From Zeus faber (Eukaryota; Chordata; Actinopteri; Zeiformes; Zeidae): DNA of 64,000 bases. The notes below the pieces were generated by a model. It made no database searches. It was not told the DNA's origin and was given only the letters and a program-made list of their open reading frames with translations. Each line of letters opens with the position of its first letter. The first letter of the stretch is position 1. Shown piece after piece: positions 33,201 through 47,700 of this stretch. The stretch covers positions 1,302,001 through 1,366,000 of the forward strand of contig OY482861.1 in NCBI GenBank assembly GCA_960531495.1, given 5' to 3'. A program made the translations under genes and the position numbers.

Positions 33201-36200
33201 GAAAAGGGGAGTTGGTTAAACGCTACAGTCATTACTCTGTTTGACAGTGTCAGACAGTTTAAATACAATGGTGAACTAGTATATGCTGCTAAAGTGTTGT
33301 TTGTCAAACAGTTTTAGGCCCATCTAACATGTATTTGTCGAGTTATGATCATTTTCATCATTATGTGCACATGTGGGAAAAAACGCATTTTCAGCCGATT
33401 TAAACATCGAAAAGGGGAATTGGTTAAACGCTTCAGTCATTACTCTGTGTGACAGTGTCAGACAGTTTAAATACAATGGTGAACTAGTATATGCTGCTAA
33501 AGCGTTGTTTGTCAAACAGTTTTAGGCCCAAACAACATGTATTTGTGGAGGTATGAGCATTTTCAGAACATTGGACGGTTTGCTGTCTAGCTGAATTAGA
33601 GAAACACCGAACCATTGTCTCTTCAGAGGTGAATGATTCAGAATGCTGCAGTACAGCATAGAAATTTTATTAATATGATGAACTATTATGTGCTTCCTAA
33701 GTTTTTCTCTCAGATTTCTATGCCCATCTAACATGTATTTCTGGAGTTATGATCATTTTCAGAACTTGTGACGGTTTGCTGTCTTACTGAATTAGAGAAA
33801 CACCGAACCATTGTCTCTTCAGAGGTGAATGATTCAGAATGCTGCAGTACAGCATAGAAATTTAATTAATATGATGAACTATTATGTGCTTCTTAAGTGT
33901 TTCTCTCAGATTTCTATGCCCATCTAACATGTATTTCTGGAGTTATGATCATTTTCAGAACTTGTGACGGTTTGCTGTCTAACTGAATTAGAGAAACACC
34001 GAACCATTGTCTCTTCAGAGGTGAATGATTCAGAATGCTGCAGTACAGCATAGAAATTTAATTAATATGATGAACTATTATGTGCTTCTTAAGTGTTTCT
34101 CACAGATTTCTAGGCCCATCTAACATGTATTTGTGGAGTTATGATCATTTTCATCATTGTGTGCACATGTGGGAAAAAACGCATTTTCAGCCGATTTAAA
34201 CGTCGAAAAGGGGAATTGGTTAAACGCTTCAGTCATTACTCTGTGTGACAGTGTCAGACAGTTTAAATACATTGGTGAACTAGTATATGCTGCTAAAGTG
34301 TTGTTTGTCAACCAGTTTTAGGCCCATCTAACATGTATTTGTCGAGTTATGATCATTTTCATCATTATGTGTACATGTGGGAAAAAACGCATTTTCAGCC
34401 GATTTAAACGTCGAAAAGGGGAATTGCTTAAACGCTTCAGTCATTTCTCTGTGTGACAGTGTCAGACAGTTTAAATACAATGGTGAACTAGTATATGCTG
34501 CTAAAGCGTTGTTTGTCAAACAGTTATAGGCCCATACAACATTGTATTTGACGAGGTATGAGCATTTTCAGAACATTGGACGGTTTGCTGTCTAGCTGAA
34601 TTAGAGAAACACCGAACCATTGTCTCTTCAGAGGTGAATGATTCAGAATGCTGCAATACAGCATAGAAATTTTATTAATATGATGAACTATTATGTGCTT
34701 CTTAAGTGTTTCTCACAGATTTCTAGGCCCATCTAACATGTATTTGTGGAGTTATGATCATTTTCATCATTGTGTGCACATGTGGGAAAAAACGCATTTT
34801 CAGCCGATTTAAACGTCGAAAAGGGGAATTGGTTAAACGCTTCAGTCATTACTCTGTGTGACAGTGTCAGACAGTTTAAATACAATGGTGAACTAGTATA
34901 TGCTGCTAAAGTGTTGTTTGTCAACCAGTTTTAGGCCCATCTAACATGTATTTGTCGAGTTATGATCATTTTCATCATTATGTGTACATGTGGGAAAAAA
35001 CGCATTTTCAGCCGATTTAAACGTCGAAAAGGGGAATTGCTTAAACGCTTCAGTCATTACTCTGTGTGACAGTGTCAGACAGTTTAATTACAATGGTGAA
35101 CTAGTATATGCTGCTAAAGCGTTGTTTGTCAAACAGTTTTAGGCCCATACAACATGTATTTGTCGAGGTATGAGCATTTTCAGAACATTGGACGGTTTGC
35201 TGTCTAGCTGAATTAGAGAAACACCGAACCATTGTCTCTTCAGAGGTGAATGATTCAGAATGCTGCAGTACAGCATAGAAATTTTATTAATATGATGAAC
35301 TATTATGTGCTTCCTAAGTTTTTCTCTCAGATTTCTATGCCCATCTAACATGTATTTCTGGAGTTATGATCATTTTCAGAACTTGTGACGGTTTGCTGTC
35401 TAACTGAATTAGAGAAACACCGAACCATTGTCTCTTCAGAGGTGAATGATTCAGAATGCTGCAGTACAGCATAGAAATTTAATTAATATGATGAACTATT
35501 ATGTGCTTCTTAAGTGTTTCTCACAGATTTCTAGGCCCATCTAACATGTATTTGTGGAGTTATGATCATTTTCATCATTGTGTGCACATGTGGGAAAAAC
35601 GCATTTTCAGCCGATTTAAACGTCGAAAAGGGGAATTGGTTAAACGCTTCAGTCATTACTCTGTGTGACAGTGTCAGACAGTTTAAATACATTGGTGAAC
35701 TAGTATATGCTGCTAAAGTGTTGTTTGTCAACCAGTTTTAGGCCCATCTAACATGTATTTGTCGAGTTATGATCATTTTCATCATTATGTGTACATGTGG
35801 GAAAAAACGCATTTTCAGCCGATTTAAACGTCGAAAAGGGGAATTGCTTAAACGCTTCAGTCATTTCTCTGTGTGACAGTGTCAGACAGTTTAAATACAA
35901 CGGTGAACTAGTATATGCTGCTAAAGCGTTGTTTGTCAAACAGTTTTAGGCCCATACAACATGTATTTGTCGAGGTATGAGCATTTTCAGACCATTGAAC
36001 GATTTGCTGTCTAGCTGAATTAGAGAAACACCGAACCATTGTCTCTTCAGAGGTGAATGATTCAGAATGCTGCAGTACAGCATTGAAATTTAATTAATAT
36101 GATGAACTATTATGTGCTTCCTAAGTTTTTCTCTCAGATTTCTATGCCCATCTAACATGTATTTCTGGAGTTATGATCATTTTCAGAACTTGTGACGGTT

Positions 36201-39200
36201 TGCTGTCTAGCTGAATTAGAGAAACACCGAACCATTGTCTATTCAGAGGTGAATGATTCAGAATGCTGCAGTACAGCATAGAAATTTAATTAATATGATG
36301 AACTATTAAGTGCTTCTTAAGTGTTTCTCACAGATTTCTAGGCCCATCTAACATGTATTTGTGGAGTTATGATCATTTTCATCATTGTGTGCACATGTGG
36401 GAAAAAACGCATTTTCAGCCGATTTAAACGTCGAAAAGGGGAATTGGTTAAACGCTTCAGTCATTACTCTGTGTGACAGTGTCAGACAGTTTAAATACAA
36501 TGGTGAACTAGTATATGCTGCTAAAGTGTTGTTTGTCAACCAGTTTTAGGCCCATCTAACATTTATTTGTCGAGTTATGATCATTTTCATCATTATGTGT
36601 ACATGTGGGAAAAAACGCATTTTCAGCCGATTTAAACGTCGAAAAGGGGAATTGCTTAAACGCTTCAGTCATTACTCTGTGTGACAGTGTCAGACAGTTT
36701 AATTACAATGGTGAACTAGTATATGCTGCTAAAGCGTTGTTTGTCAAACAGTTTTAGGCCCATACAACATGTATTTGTCGAGGTATGAGCATTTTCAGAA
36801 CATTGGACGGTTTGCTGTCTAGCTGAATTAGAGAAACACCGAACCATTGTCTCTTCAGAGGTGAATGATTCAGAATGCTGCAGTACAGCATAGAAATTTT
36901 ATTAATATGATGAACTATTATGTGCTTCCTAAGTTTTTCTCTCAGATTTCTATGCCCATCTAACATGTATTTCTGGAGTTATGATCATTTTCAGAACTTG
37001 TGACGGTTTGCTGTCTAACTGAATTAGAGAAACACCGAACCATTGTCTCTTCAGAGGTGAATGATTCAGAATGCTGCAGTACAGCATAGAAATTTAATTA
37101 ATATGATGAACTATTATGTGCTTCTTAAGTGTTTCTCTCAGATTTCTATGCCCATCTAACATGTATTTCTGGAGTTATGATCATTTTCAGAACTTGTGAC
37201 GGTTTGCTGTCTAACTGAATTAGAGAAACACCGAACCATTGTCTCTTCAGAGGTGAATGATTCAGAATGCTGCAGTACAGCATAGAAATTTAATTAATAT
37301 GATGAACTATTATGTGCTTCTTAAGTGTTTCTCACAGATTTCTAGGCCCATCTAACATGTATTTGTGGAGTTATGATCATTTTCATCATTGTGTGCACAT
37401 GTGGGAAAAAACGCATTTTCAGCCGATTTAAACGTCGAAAAGGGGAATTGGTTAAACGCTTCAGTCATTACTCTGTGTGACAGTGTCAGACAGTTTAAAT
37501 ACAATGGTGAACTAGTATATGCTGCTAAAGTGTTGTTTGTCAACCAGTTTTAGGCCCATCTAACATTTATTTGTCGAGTTATGATCATTTTCATCATTAT
37601 GTGTACATGTGGGAAAAAACGCATTTTCAGCCGATTTAAACGTCGAAAAGGGGAATTGGTTAAACGCTTCAGTCATTACTCTGTGTGACAGTGTCAGACA
37701 GTTTAAATACAATGGTGAACTAGTATATGCTGCTAAAGTGTTGTTTGTCAAACAGTTTTCGGCCCATCTAACATGTATTTGTCGAGTTATGATTATTTTC
37801 ATCATTGTGTGCACATGTGGGAAAAAACGCATTTTCAGCCGATTTAAACGTCGAAAAGGGGAATTGGTTAAACGCTTCAGTCATTACTCTGTGTGACAGT
37901 GTCAGACAGTTTAAATACAATGGTGAACTAGTATATGCTGCTAAAGCGTTGTTTGTCAAACAGTTTTAGGCCCCTACAACATGTATTTGACGAGGTATGA
38001 GCATTTTCAGAACATTGGACGGTTTGCTGTCTAGCTGAATTAGAGAAACACCGAACCATTGTCTCTTCAGAGGTGAATGATTCAGAATGCTGCAGTACAG
38101 CATAGAAATTTTATTAATATGATGAACTATTATGTGCTTCCTAAGTTTTTCTCTCAGATTTCTATGCTCATCTAACATGTATTTCTGGAGTTATGATCAT
38201 TTTCAGAACTTGTGACGGTTTGCTGTCTAGCTGAATTGGAGAAACACCGAACCATTGTCTCTTCAGAGGTGAATGATTCAGAATGCTGCAGTACAGCATA
38301 GAAATTTAATTAATATGATGAACTATTATGTGCTTCTTAAGTGTTTCTCACAGATTTCTAGGCCCATCTAACATGTATTTGTGGAGTTATGATCATTTTC
38401 ATCATTGTGTGCACATGTGGGAAAAAACGCATTTTCAGCCGATTTAAACGTCGAAAAGGGGAATTGGTTAAAGGCTTCAGTCATTACTCTGTTTGACAGT
38501 GTCAGACAGTTTAAATACAATGGTGAACTAGTATATGCTGCTAAAGTGTTGTTTGTCAAACAGTTTTAGGCCCATCTAACATGTATTTGTCGAGTTATGA
38601 TCATTTTCATCATTATGTGCACATGTGGGAAAAAACGCATTTTCAGCCGATTTAAACATCGAAAAGGGGAATTGGTTAAACGCTTCAGTCATTACTCTGT
38701 GTGACAGTGTCAGACAGTCTAAATACAATGGTGAACTAGTTTATGCTGCTAAAGCGTTGTTTGTCAAACAGTTTTAGGCCCATACAACATGTATTTGTCG
38801 AGGTATGAGCATTTTCAGAACATTGGACGGTTTGCTGTCTAGCTGAATTAGAGAAACACCGAACCATTGTCTCTTCAGAGGTGAATGATTCAGAATGCTG
38901 CAGTACAGCATTGAAATTTAATTAATATGATGAACAATTATGTGCTTCCTAAGTTTTTCTCTCAGATTTCTATGCCCATCTAACATGTATTTCTGGAGTT
39001 ATGATCATTTTCAGAACTTGTGACGGTTTGCTGTCTAGCTGAATTAGAGAAACACCGAACCATTGTCTCTTCAGAGGTGAATGATTCAGAATGCTGCAGT
39101 ACAGCATAGAAATTTTATTAATATGATGAACTATTATGTGCTTCTTAAGTGTTTCTCACAGATTTCTAGGCCCATCTAACATGTATTTGTGGAGTTATGA

Positions 39201-41827
39201 TCATTTTCATCATTGTGTGCACATGTGGGAAAAAACGCATTTTCAGCCGATTTAAACGTCGAAAAGGGGAATTGGTTAAACGCTTCAGTCATTACTCTGT
39301 GTGACAGTGTCAGACAGTTTAAATACAATGGTGAACTAGTATATGCTGCTAAATTGTTGTTTGTCAAACAGTTTTAGGCCCATGTAAAATGTATTTGTCG
39401 AGTTATTATCATTTTCATCATTATGTGTACATGTGGGAAAAAACGCATTTTCAGCCGATTTAAACGTCGAAAAGGGGAATTGCTTAAACGCTTCAGTCAT
39501 TTCTCTGTGTGACAGTGTCAGACAGTTTAAATACAATGGTGAACTAGTATATGCTGCTAAAGCGTTGTTTGTCAAACAGTTTTAGGCCCATACAACATTG
39601 TATTTGACGAGGTATGAGCATTTTCAGAACATTGGACGGTTTGCTGTCTAGCTGAATTAGAGAAACACCGAACCATTGTCTCTTCAGAGGTGAATGATTC
39701 AGAATGCTGCAGTACAGCATAGAAATTTTATTAATATGATGAACTATTATGTGCTTCTTAAGTGTTTCTCACAGATTTCTAGGCCCATCTAACATGTATT
39801 TGTGGAGTTATGATCATTTTCATCATTGTGTGCACATGTGGGAAAAAACGCATTTTCAGCCGATTTAAACGTCGAAAAGGGGAATTGCTTAAACGCTTCA
39901 GTCATTACTCTGTGTGACAGTGTCAGACAGTTTAATTACAATGGTGAACTAGTATATGCTGCTAAAGCGTTGTTTGTCAAACAGTTTTAGGCCCATACAA
40001 CATGTATTTGTCGAGGTATGAGCATTTTCAGAACATTGGACGGTTTGCTGTCTAGCTGAATTAGAGAAACACCGAACCATTGTCTCTTCAGAGGTGAATG
40101 ATTCAGAATGCTGCAGTACAGCATAGAAATTTTATTAATATGATGAACTATTATGTGCTTCCTAAGTTTTTCTCTCAGATTTCTATGCCCATCTAACATG
40201 TATTTCTGGAGTTATGATCATTTTCAGAACTTGTGACGGTTTGCTGTCTAACTGAATTAGAGAAACACCGAACCATTGTCTCTTCAGAGGTGAATGATTC
40301 AGAATGCTGCAGTACAGCATAGAAATTTAATTAATATGATGAACTATTATGTGCTTCTGAAGTGTTTCTCTCAGATTTCTATGCCCATCTAACATGTATT
40401 TCTGGAGTTATGATCATTTTCAGAACTTGTGACGGTTTGCTGTCTAACTGAATTAGAGTAACACCGAACCATTGTCTCTTCAGAGGTGAATGATTCAGAA
40501 TGCTGCAGTACAGCATAGAAATTTAATTAATATGATGAACTATTATGTGCTTCTTAAGTGTTTCTCACAGATTTCTAGGCCCATCTAACATGTATTTGTG
40601 GAGTTATGATCATTTTCATCATTGTGTGCACATGTGGGAAAAAACGCATTTTCAGCCGATTTAAACGTCGAAAAGGGGAATTGGTTAAACGCTTCAGTCA
40701 TTACTCTGTGTGACAGTGTCAGACAGTTTAAATACAATGGTGAACTAGTATATGCTGCTAAAGTGTTGTTTGTCAAACAGTTTTCGGCCCATCTAACATG
40801 TATTTGTCGAGTTATGATCATTTTCATCATTGTGTGCACATGTGGGAAAAAACGCATTTTCAGCCGATTTAAACGTCGAAAAGGGGAATTGGTTAAACGC
40901 TTCAATCATTACTCTGTGTGACAGTGTCAGACAGTTTAAATACAATGGTGAACTAGTATATGCTGCTAAAGCGTTGTTTGTCAAACAGTTTTAGGCCCAT
41001 ACAACATGTATTTGTCGAGGTATGAGCATTTTCAGAACATTGGACGGTTTGCTGTCTAGCTGAATTAGAGAAACACCGAACCATTGTCTCTTCAGAGGTG
41101 AATGATTCAGAATGCTGCAGTACAGCATAGAAATTTTATTAATATGATGAACTATTATGTGCTTCTTAAGTGTTTCTCACAGATTTCTAGGCCCATCTAA
41201 CATGTATTTGTGGAGTTATGATCATTTTCATCATTGTGTGCACATGTGGGAAAAAACGCATTTTCAGCCGATTTAAACGTCGAAAAGGGGAATTGGTTAA
41301 ACGCTTCAGTCATTACTCTGTGTGACAGTGTCAGACAGTTTAAATACAATGGTGAACTAGTATATGCTGCTAAAGCGTTGTTTGTCAAACAGTTTTAGGC
41401 CCATACAACATGTATTTGACGAGGTATGAGCATTTTCAGAACATTGGACGGTTTGCTGTCTAGCTGAATTAGAGAAACACCGAACCATTGTCTCTTCAGA
41501 GGTGAATGATTCAGAATGCTGCAGTACAGCATAGAAATTTAATTAATACGATGAACTATTATGTGCTTCTTAAGTGTTTCTCACAGATTTCTAGGCCCAT
41601 CTAACATGTATTTGTGGAGTTATGATCATTTTCATCATTGTGTGCACATGTGGGAAAAAACGCATTTTCAGCCGATTTTAACGTCGAAAAGGGGAATTGG
41701 TTAAACGCTTCAGTCATTACTCTGTGTGACAGTGTCAGACAGTTTAAATACAATGGTGAACTAGTATATGCTGCTAAAGTGTTGTTTGTCAAACAGTTTT
41801 AGTCCCATACAACATGTATTTGTCGAG
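30267..41827 (+). repeat. A/B satellite array, right continuation
   Basis: About 11.6 kb of the same A and B monomers in the same orientation. Up to about 33,621 it is the continuation of the duplicated block. Further right, a different higher-order period dominates: a B variant at 33,522 recurs at 35,139, 36,754 and 39,987, giving a period of about 1,615-1,617 bp (eight monomers) and twice that. The array ends abruptly inside the shared junction module, at TGTCGAG (41,821-41,827), where the minisatellite begins. Confidence 0.95.
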
Positions 41828-44768
41828 TCGAAAAACTTCAAAATATACAACGCCGAAAAATATCACAAATACTTCAAAATTTACAACCCAGATAAATATC
41901 CCAAAAACGACTTACGGAAAATGTCGAAAAACGTCGAAATACACAACGCCAAAAAATGTCCCAAAAACGTCAAAATATACAACCCAGGTAATATCCCAAA
42001 AACGATATAAAACTATGTCGAAAAACGTCAAAATATACAACGCCAAAAAATATCCCACCACTACATAATACTATGTCGAACAACATCAAAATATACCACA
42101 TCGAAAAATATCACAATAACGTAAAAATATAAAACCCAGATAAATATCCCAAAAAACGACATAATATACGATGTCGAAAAAAGTCAACATATACAACACC
42201 AAAAAATGTCCCAAAAACGTCAAAATATACAACCCAGAAAAAAATCCCAAAAACGATATATTACTATGTCGAAAAACGTCAAAATATACAACGCCAAAAA
42301 ATATCCCAGAAACTACATTATACTATGTCGAATAAGTCAAAATATACAACGCCAAATATGTCCCAAAAACGTCAAAATATACAACCCAGAGAAATATCCC
42401 AAAAACGACATAATACTATGTCAAAAAACGTCCAAATATACAACACGAAAAAATTGCCCAAAAACGACATAATACTATGTTGAAAAACGTCAAAATATAC
42501 CACGTCGAAAAATATCACAATAACGTAAAAATATACAACCCAGATAAATATTCCAAAAACGACATACTTGTTACGTCGAAAAAAGTCAAAATATACAATG
42601 CCAAAATATGTCTAAAGACGTCAAAATATACAACCCAGATAAATATCCCAAGAACGACATACTTGTTACGTCGAAAAAAGGCAAAATATACAACACCAAA
42701 AAATATCCCAAAAACTACATAATACTATGTCGAAAAACGTCAAAATATACAACGCCAAAATATGTCCCAAAAACGTCAAAATATACAACCCAGATAAATA
42801 TCCCAAAAACAATATATTACTATGTCGAAAAACGTCAAAAAATACAACGCCAAAAAATATCCCAAAAACTACATAATACTATGTCGAAGAACGTCAAAAT
42901 ACACAACACCAAAAAATATCCCAAAAACTACATAATACTCTGTCGAAAAACGTCAAAATATACAACGCCGAAAAATATCACAAATACTTCAAAATTTACA
43001 ACCCAGATAAATATTCCAAAAATGACATGATACTATGCCGAAAAACGTCAAAATATACAACGCCGAAAAATATCCCAAAAACGACATACTACGACACTAT
43101 GTAGTCTATGTACTACGACACTAACGACACTATGTCAAAAAACTTCTATATAGAAGTTTTTTGACATAGTGTCGTACTTTGGGATACATATGACATACTG
43201 GTCGTTTTTGTGATATTTTTTGTTCTTGTATATTTGGACTTTTTTCGACATTTTACAACGCCAAAAAATATCCCAAAAATGACATAATACCATGTCGAAA
43301 AACATCAAAATATAAAATGCCGAAAAATATCCCAAAAACTACATATTATACTATGTCGAAAAAAGTCAAAATATACAACGCCAAAATATGTCCCAAAAAC
43401 GTCAAACTTTACAACCCAGATAAATATCCCAAAAATGACATAATACTATGCCGAAAAACGTCAAAATATACAACGCCGAAAAATATCCCAAAAACGACAT
43501 ACTATATTTGTCAAAAAAAGTCAAAATATACAGCGCCAAAAAATGTCCCAAAAACGTCAAAATATACAACCCAGATAAAAATCCCAAAAACGATTTATTA
43601 CCATGTCGAAAAACGTCAAAATATACAACGCCAAAAAATATCCCAAAAACTGCATAATACTATGTCGAAAAACGTCAAAATATACCGCGCCAAAATATGT
43701 CCAAAAACGTCAAAATATACAACCCAGATAAATATCCCAAAAAAGGACATAATATACTATGTCGAAAAAAGTCAACATACACAACACCAAAAAATATCCC
43801 AAAAACTACATAATACTATGTCAAAAAACGTAAAAAAATATACCATGCCGAAAAATATCACAAATACTTCAAAATTTACAACCCAGATAAATATCCCAAA
43901 AACGACATACGGAAAAAGTAGAAAAAAGTCAAAACATACAACGCCAAAAAATATCCCAAAATCGACATAATACTATATCGAAAAATGTCAAAATATACAA
44001 CCCAGATAAATATCCCAAAAACTACATAATACTATGTCAAAAAACGTAAAAATATACAACGCTGAAAAATATCACAAATACTTCAAAATATACAACTCAG
44101 ATAAATAAGCCAAAAACGACATCCAAAAAAAGTCGAAAAAAAGTCAAAATATACAAGGCCAAAAAATATCCCAAAAACGACCTATTACACTATGTCGAAA
44201 AACGTCTATATATACAACGCCAAAAAATATCCCAAAAATGACATAATACCATGTCGAAAAACGTCAAAATATAAAACGCCGAAAAATATCCCAAAAACTA
44301 GAGAATACTATGTCGAAAAATGTCAAAATATACAACGCCGAAAAATGTCACAAATACTTCAAAGTATACAACCCAGATAAATATTCCAAAAACGACATAC
44401 TTGTTACGTCGAAAAAAGTCAAAATATACAACGCCAAAATATGTCCAAAGACGTCAAAATATACAACCCAGATAAAAATCCCAAGAACGACATACTTGTT
44501 ACGTCGAAAAAAGTCAAAATATACAACACCAAAAAAAATCCCAAAAACTACATAATACTATGTCGAAAAACGTCAAAATATACAACGCCAAAATATGTCC
44601 CTAAAACGTCAAAATATACAACCCTGAGAAATATCCCAAAAACAATTTATTACTATGTCGAAAAACGTCAAAAAATACAACGCCAAAAAATATCCCAAAA
44701 ACTACATAATACTAGGTCGAAGAACGTCAAAATATACAACACCAAAAAACATCCCAAAAACTACATAA
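41828..44768 (+). repeat. AT-rich minisatellite (about 59-bp and 36-bp units)
   Basis: Units of about 59 bp run CGTCAAAATATACAACGCC, AAAAAATATCCCAAAAACTA, CATAATACTATGTCGAAAAA. They are mixed with about 36-bp versions that have AACCCAGATAAATATCCC and lack the CATAATACTATGTCG part, so many stretches read as a 95-bp dimer. Copies differ by scattered substitutions and A-run length. Lys/Asn-rich open frames on the plus strand reflect the composition. One short segment is inverted (see the palindrome at 43,124-43,175). There is no similarity to the satellite except the TCGA at the border. Confidence 0.9.
43124..43175. repeat. Perfect 52-bp palindrome at a local inversion
   Basis: Two 26-bp arms meet without a spacer at 43,149/43,150, with the centre CTTCTATATAGAAG and the outer ends ACGACACTATGTC and GACATAGTGTCGT. 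I checked all 26 base pairs. To its right the minisatellite reads in reverse complement up to about 43,250 (TTTTTCGACATTTT), after which the normal orientation resumes. Confidence 0.9.
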
Positions 44769-47700
44769 TTCCTATCTGTCACTGTCACACAGAGTAATGA
44801 CTGTAGCTTTTAACCAATTCGCCTTTTTTCGACGTTTAAATCGGCTGAAAATGCATTTTTTCCCACATGTGCACACTATGATGAAAATGATCATAACTCC
44901 ACAAATACATGTTAGATGGGCATAGAAATCTGTGAGAAACATTTAAGAAGCACATAATAGTTCATCATATTAATTTAATTTCTATGCTGTACTGCAGCAT
45001 TCTGAATCATTCACCTCTGAAGAGACAATGGGTCGGTGTTTCTCTAATTCAGTTAGACAGCAAACCGTCCAAAGTTCTGAAAATTATCATAACTCGAAAA
45101 ATTCATGTTAGATGGGCTTAAAACTCTGTGAGAAACACTTATGGACCACATAATAGTTCATCATATTAATCAAATTTCTATGCTGTACTGCAGCATTCTG
45201 AACCATTCACCTTTGATGAGACAATGGTTCAGTGTTTCTCTAATTCAGCTAGACAGCAAACCGTCCAAAGTTCTGACGTGATCAAAACTCCACAAATACA
45301 TGTTAGATGGGCCTAGAGGTCTGTGAGAAACACTTAAGAAGCACATAATAGTTCCTCATATTAGATTTCAATGGTGTACGGCAGCATTCTGAATCATTCA
45401 CCTATAAAGAGACAAAGGTTCGGTGTTTCTCTAATTCAGCTAGACCGCAAATCGTCCAAAGTTCTGAAAATGATCATAACTCGAAAAATCCATTTTATAT
45501 GGGCCTAAAACTGTTTGACCAACAACACTTTAGCAGCATATACTAGTTCATCATTGTATTTAAACTGTCTGTCACTGTCACACAGAGTAATGACTGTAGC
45601 TTTTAACCAATTCGCCTTTTCGACGTTTAAATCGGCTGAAAATGCGTTTTTTCCCACATGTGCACACTATGATGAAAATGATCATAACTCGACAAATACA
45701 TTTTATTTGGGCCTAAAACTGTTTGACAAACAACACTTTAGCAGCATATACTAGTTCACTATTGTATTTAAACTGTCTGGCACTGTCACACAGAGTAATG
45801 ACTGAAGTGTTTAACCAATTCGCCTTTTCGACGTTTAAATCGGCTGAAAATGCGTATTTTCCCACATGTGCACACTATGATCAAAATGATCAAACCTCGA
45901 CAAATACATTTTAAATGGGCCTAAAACTGTTTGACATACAACACTTTAGCAGCACATACTAGTTATTCATTGTGTTTAAACTGTCTGACACTGTCAGACA
46001 GAGTAATGACTGAAGCTTTAAACCAAATCGCCTTTTCGACGTTTAAATCGGCTGAAAACGCATTTTTTCCCACATGTGCACACTATGATGAAAATGATCA
46101 TAACTCAACAAATACATATTAGATGGGCCTAGAACTCTGTGAGAAACACTTAAGAAGGACATAATAGTTCATCATATTAATTACATTTCTATGCTGTACT
46201 GCAGCATTCTGAATCATTCACCGCTGAAGAGACAATGGTTCGGTGTTTCTCTAATTCAGCTAGACAGCAAACCGTTCAAAGTTCTGAAAATGCTCATAAC
46301 TCGACAAATACATGTTGTATGGGACTAAAACTGTTTGACAAGCAACACTTTAGCAGCACAGACTAGTTCATCATATTAATTAAATTTCTATGCTGTACTG
46401 CAGCATTCTGAATCATTCACCTCTGAAGAGACAATGGTTCGGTGTTTCTCTAATTCAGCTAGATACCAAACCGTCCAAAGTTCTGAAAATGATCATAACT
46501 CGAAAAATACATGTTAGATGGGCCTAAAACTCTGTGAGAAACACTTATGGGGCTCATAATAGTTCATCATATTAATCAAATTTCTATGCTGTACTGTAGC
46601 ATTGTGAATCATTCACTTATGAAGAGACAATGGTTCGGTGTTTCTCTAATTCAGCTAGACAGCAAACCGTCCAAAGTTCTGAAAATGATCATAACTCCAC
46701 AAATACATGTTAGATGGGTCTAGAACTCTGTGAGAAAAACTGAAGAAGCACATAAAAGTTCATCAAATTAATTAAATTCATATGCTGTACTGCAGCATTC
46801 TGAATCATTCACCTCTGAAGAGACAATGGTTCGGTGTTTCTCTAATTCAGCTAGACAGCAAACCGTCCCAAGTTCTGAAAATGCTCATAGCTCGACAAAT
46901 ACATGTTAGATGGGCCTAAAACTCTGTGAGAAACACTTATGGAGCACATAATAGTTCATCATATTGATCAAATTGATCAAATTTCTATGCTGTACTGCAC
47001 CATTCTGAACCATTCACCTCTGAAGAGACAATGGTTCGGTGTTTCTCTAATTCAGCTAGACAGCAAACCGTCCAAAGTTCTGAAAATGCTCATAACTCTA
47101 CAAATACATGTTGTATGGGACTAAAACTGTTTGACAAACAACACTTTAGCAGCACATACTTGTTCATCATAGTATTTAAACTGTCTGACACTGTCACACA
47201 GAGTAATGACTGAAGCGTTTAACCAATTCGCCTTTTCGACGTTTAAATCGGCTGAAAATGCGTTTTTTCCCACATGTGCACACTATGATGAAAATGATCA
47301 TAACTCGACAAATACATTTTATATGGGCCTAAAACTGTTTGACATACAACACTTTAGCAGCTTATACTAGTTCATCATTGTATTTAAACTGTCTGACACT
47401 GCCACCGAGAGTAATGACTGAAGCTTTTAACCAATTCGCCTTTTCGACGTTTAAATCGGCTGAAAATGCATTTTTCCCCACATGTGCACACTATGATGAA
47501 AATTATCATAACTCCACAAAAAAATGTTAGATGGGTCTAGAAGTCTGTGAGAAACACTTAAGAAGCACATAATAGTTCATCATATTAATTAAATTTCTAT
47601 GCTGTACTGCAGCATTCTGAATCATTCACCTCTGAAGAGACAATGGGTCGGTGTTTCTCTAATTCAGTTAGACAGCAAACCGTCCAAAGTTCTGAAAATT

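Larger units (their letters stand above)
23852..33621 (+). repeat. Large duplicated satellite block, copy 2 (split by L1)
   Basis: The second copy of the 18,955-23,627 block runs 23,852-25,154 and resumes at 30,267-33,621. Only a handful of single-base differences are seen by eye, for example at 31,407 and 32,360. The L1 is absent from copy 1, so insertion most simply postdates the duplication. Confidence 0.8.

Noticed and set aside
14866..41792. 63- to 111-codon open frames repeated in nearly every satellite monomer
   Set aside because: The 63-codon frame starts with TTG rather than ATG, overlaps frames on the other strand, and is kept only because monomers are near-identical copies. It resembles no known protein.
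13716..41827. CRISPR-like regular repeats
   Set aside because: Units are about 200 bp and wholly repeated without unique spacers, the context is eukaryotic transposons, and no cas genes are present.
41828..44768. Lys/Asn-rich open frames (up to about 217 codons) in the minisatellite
   Set aside because: They follow from the A-rich unit and change frame with unit length. No start context or domain is seen.
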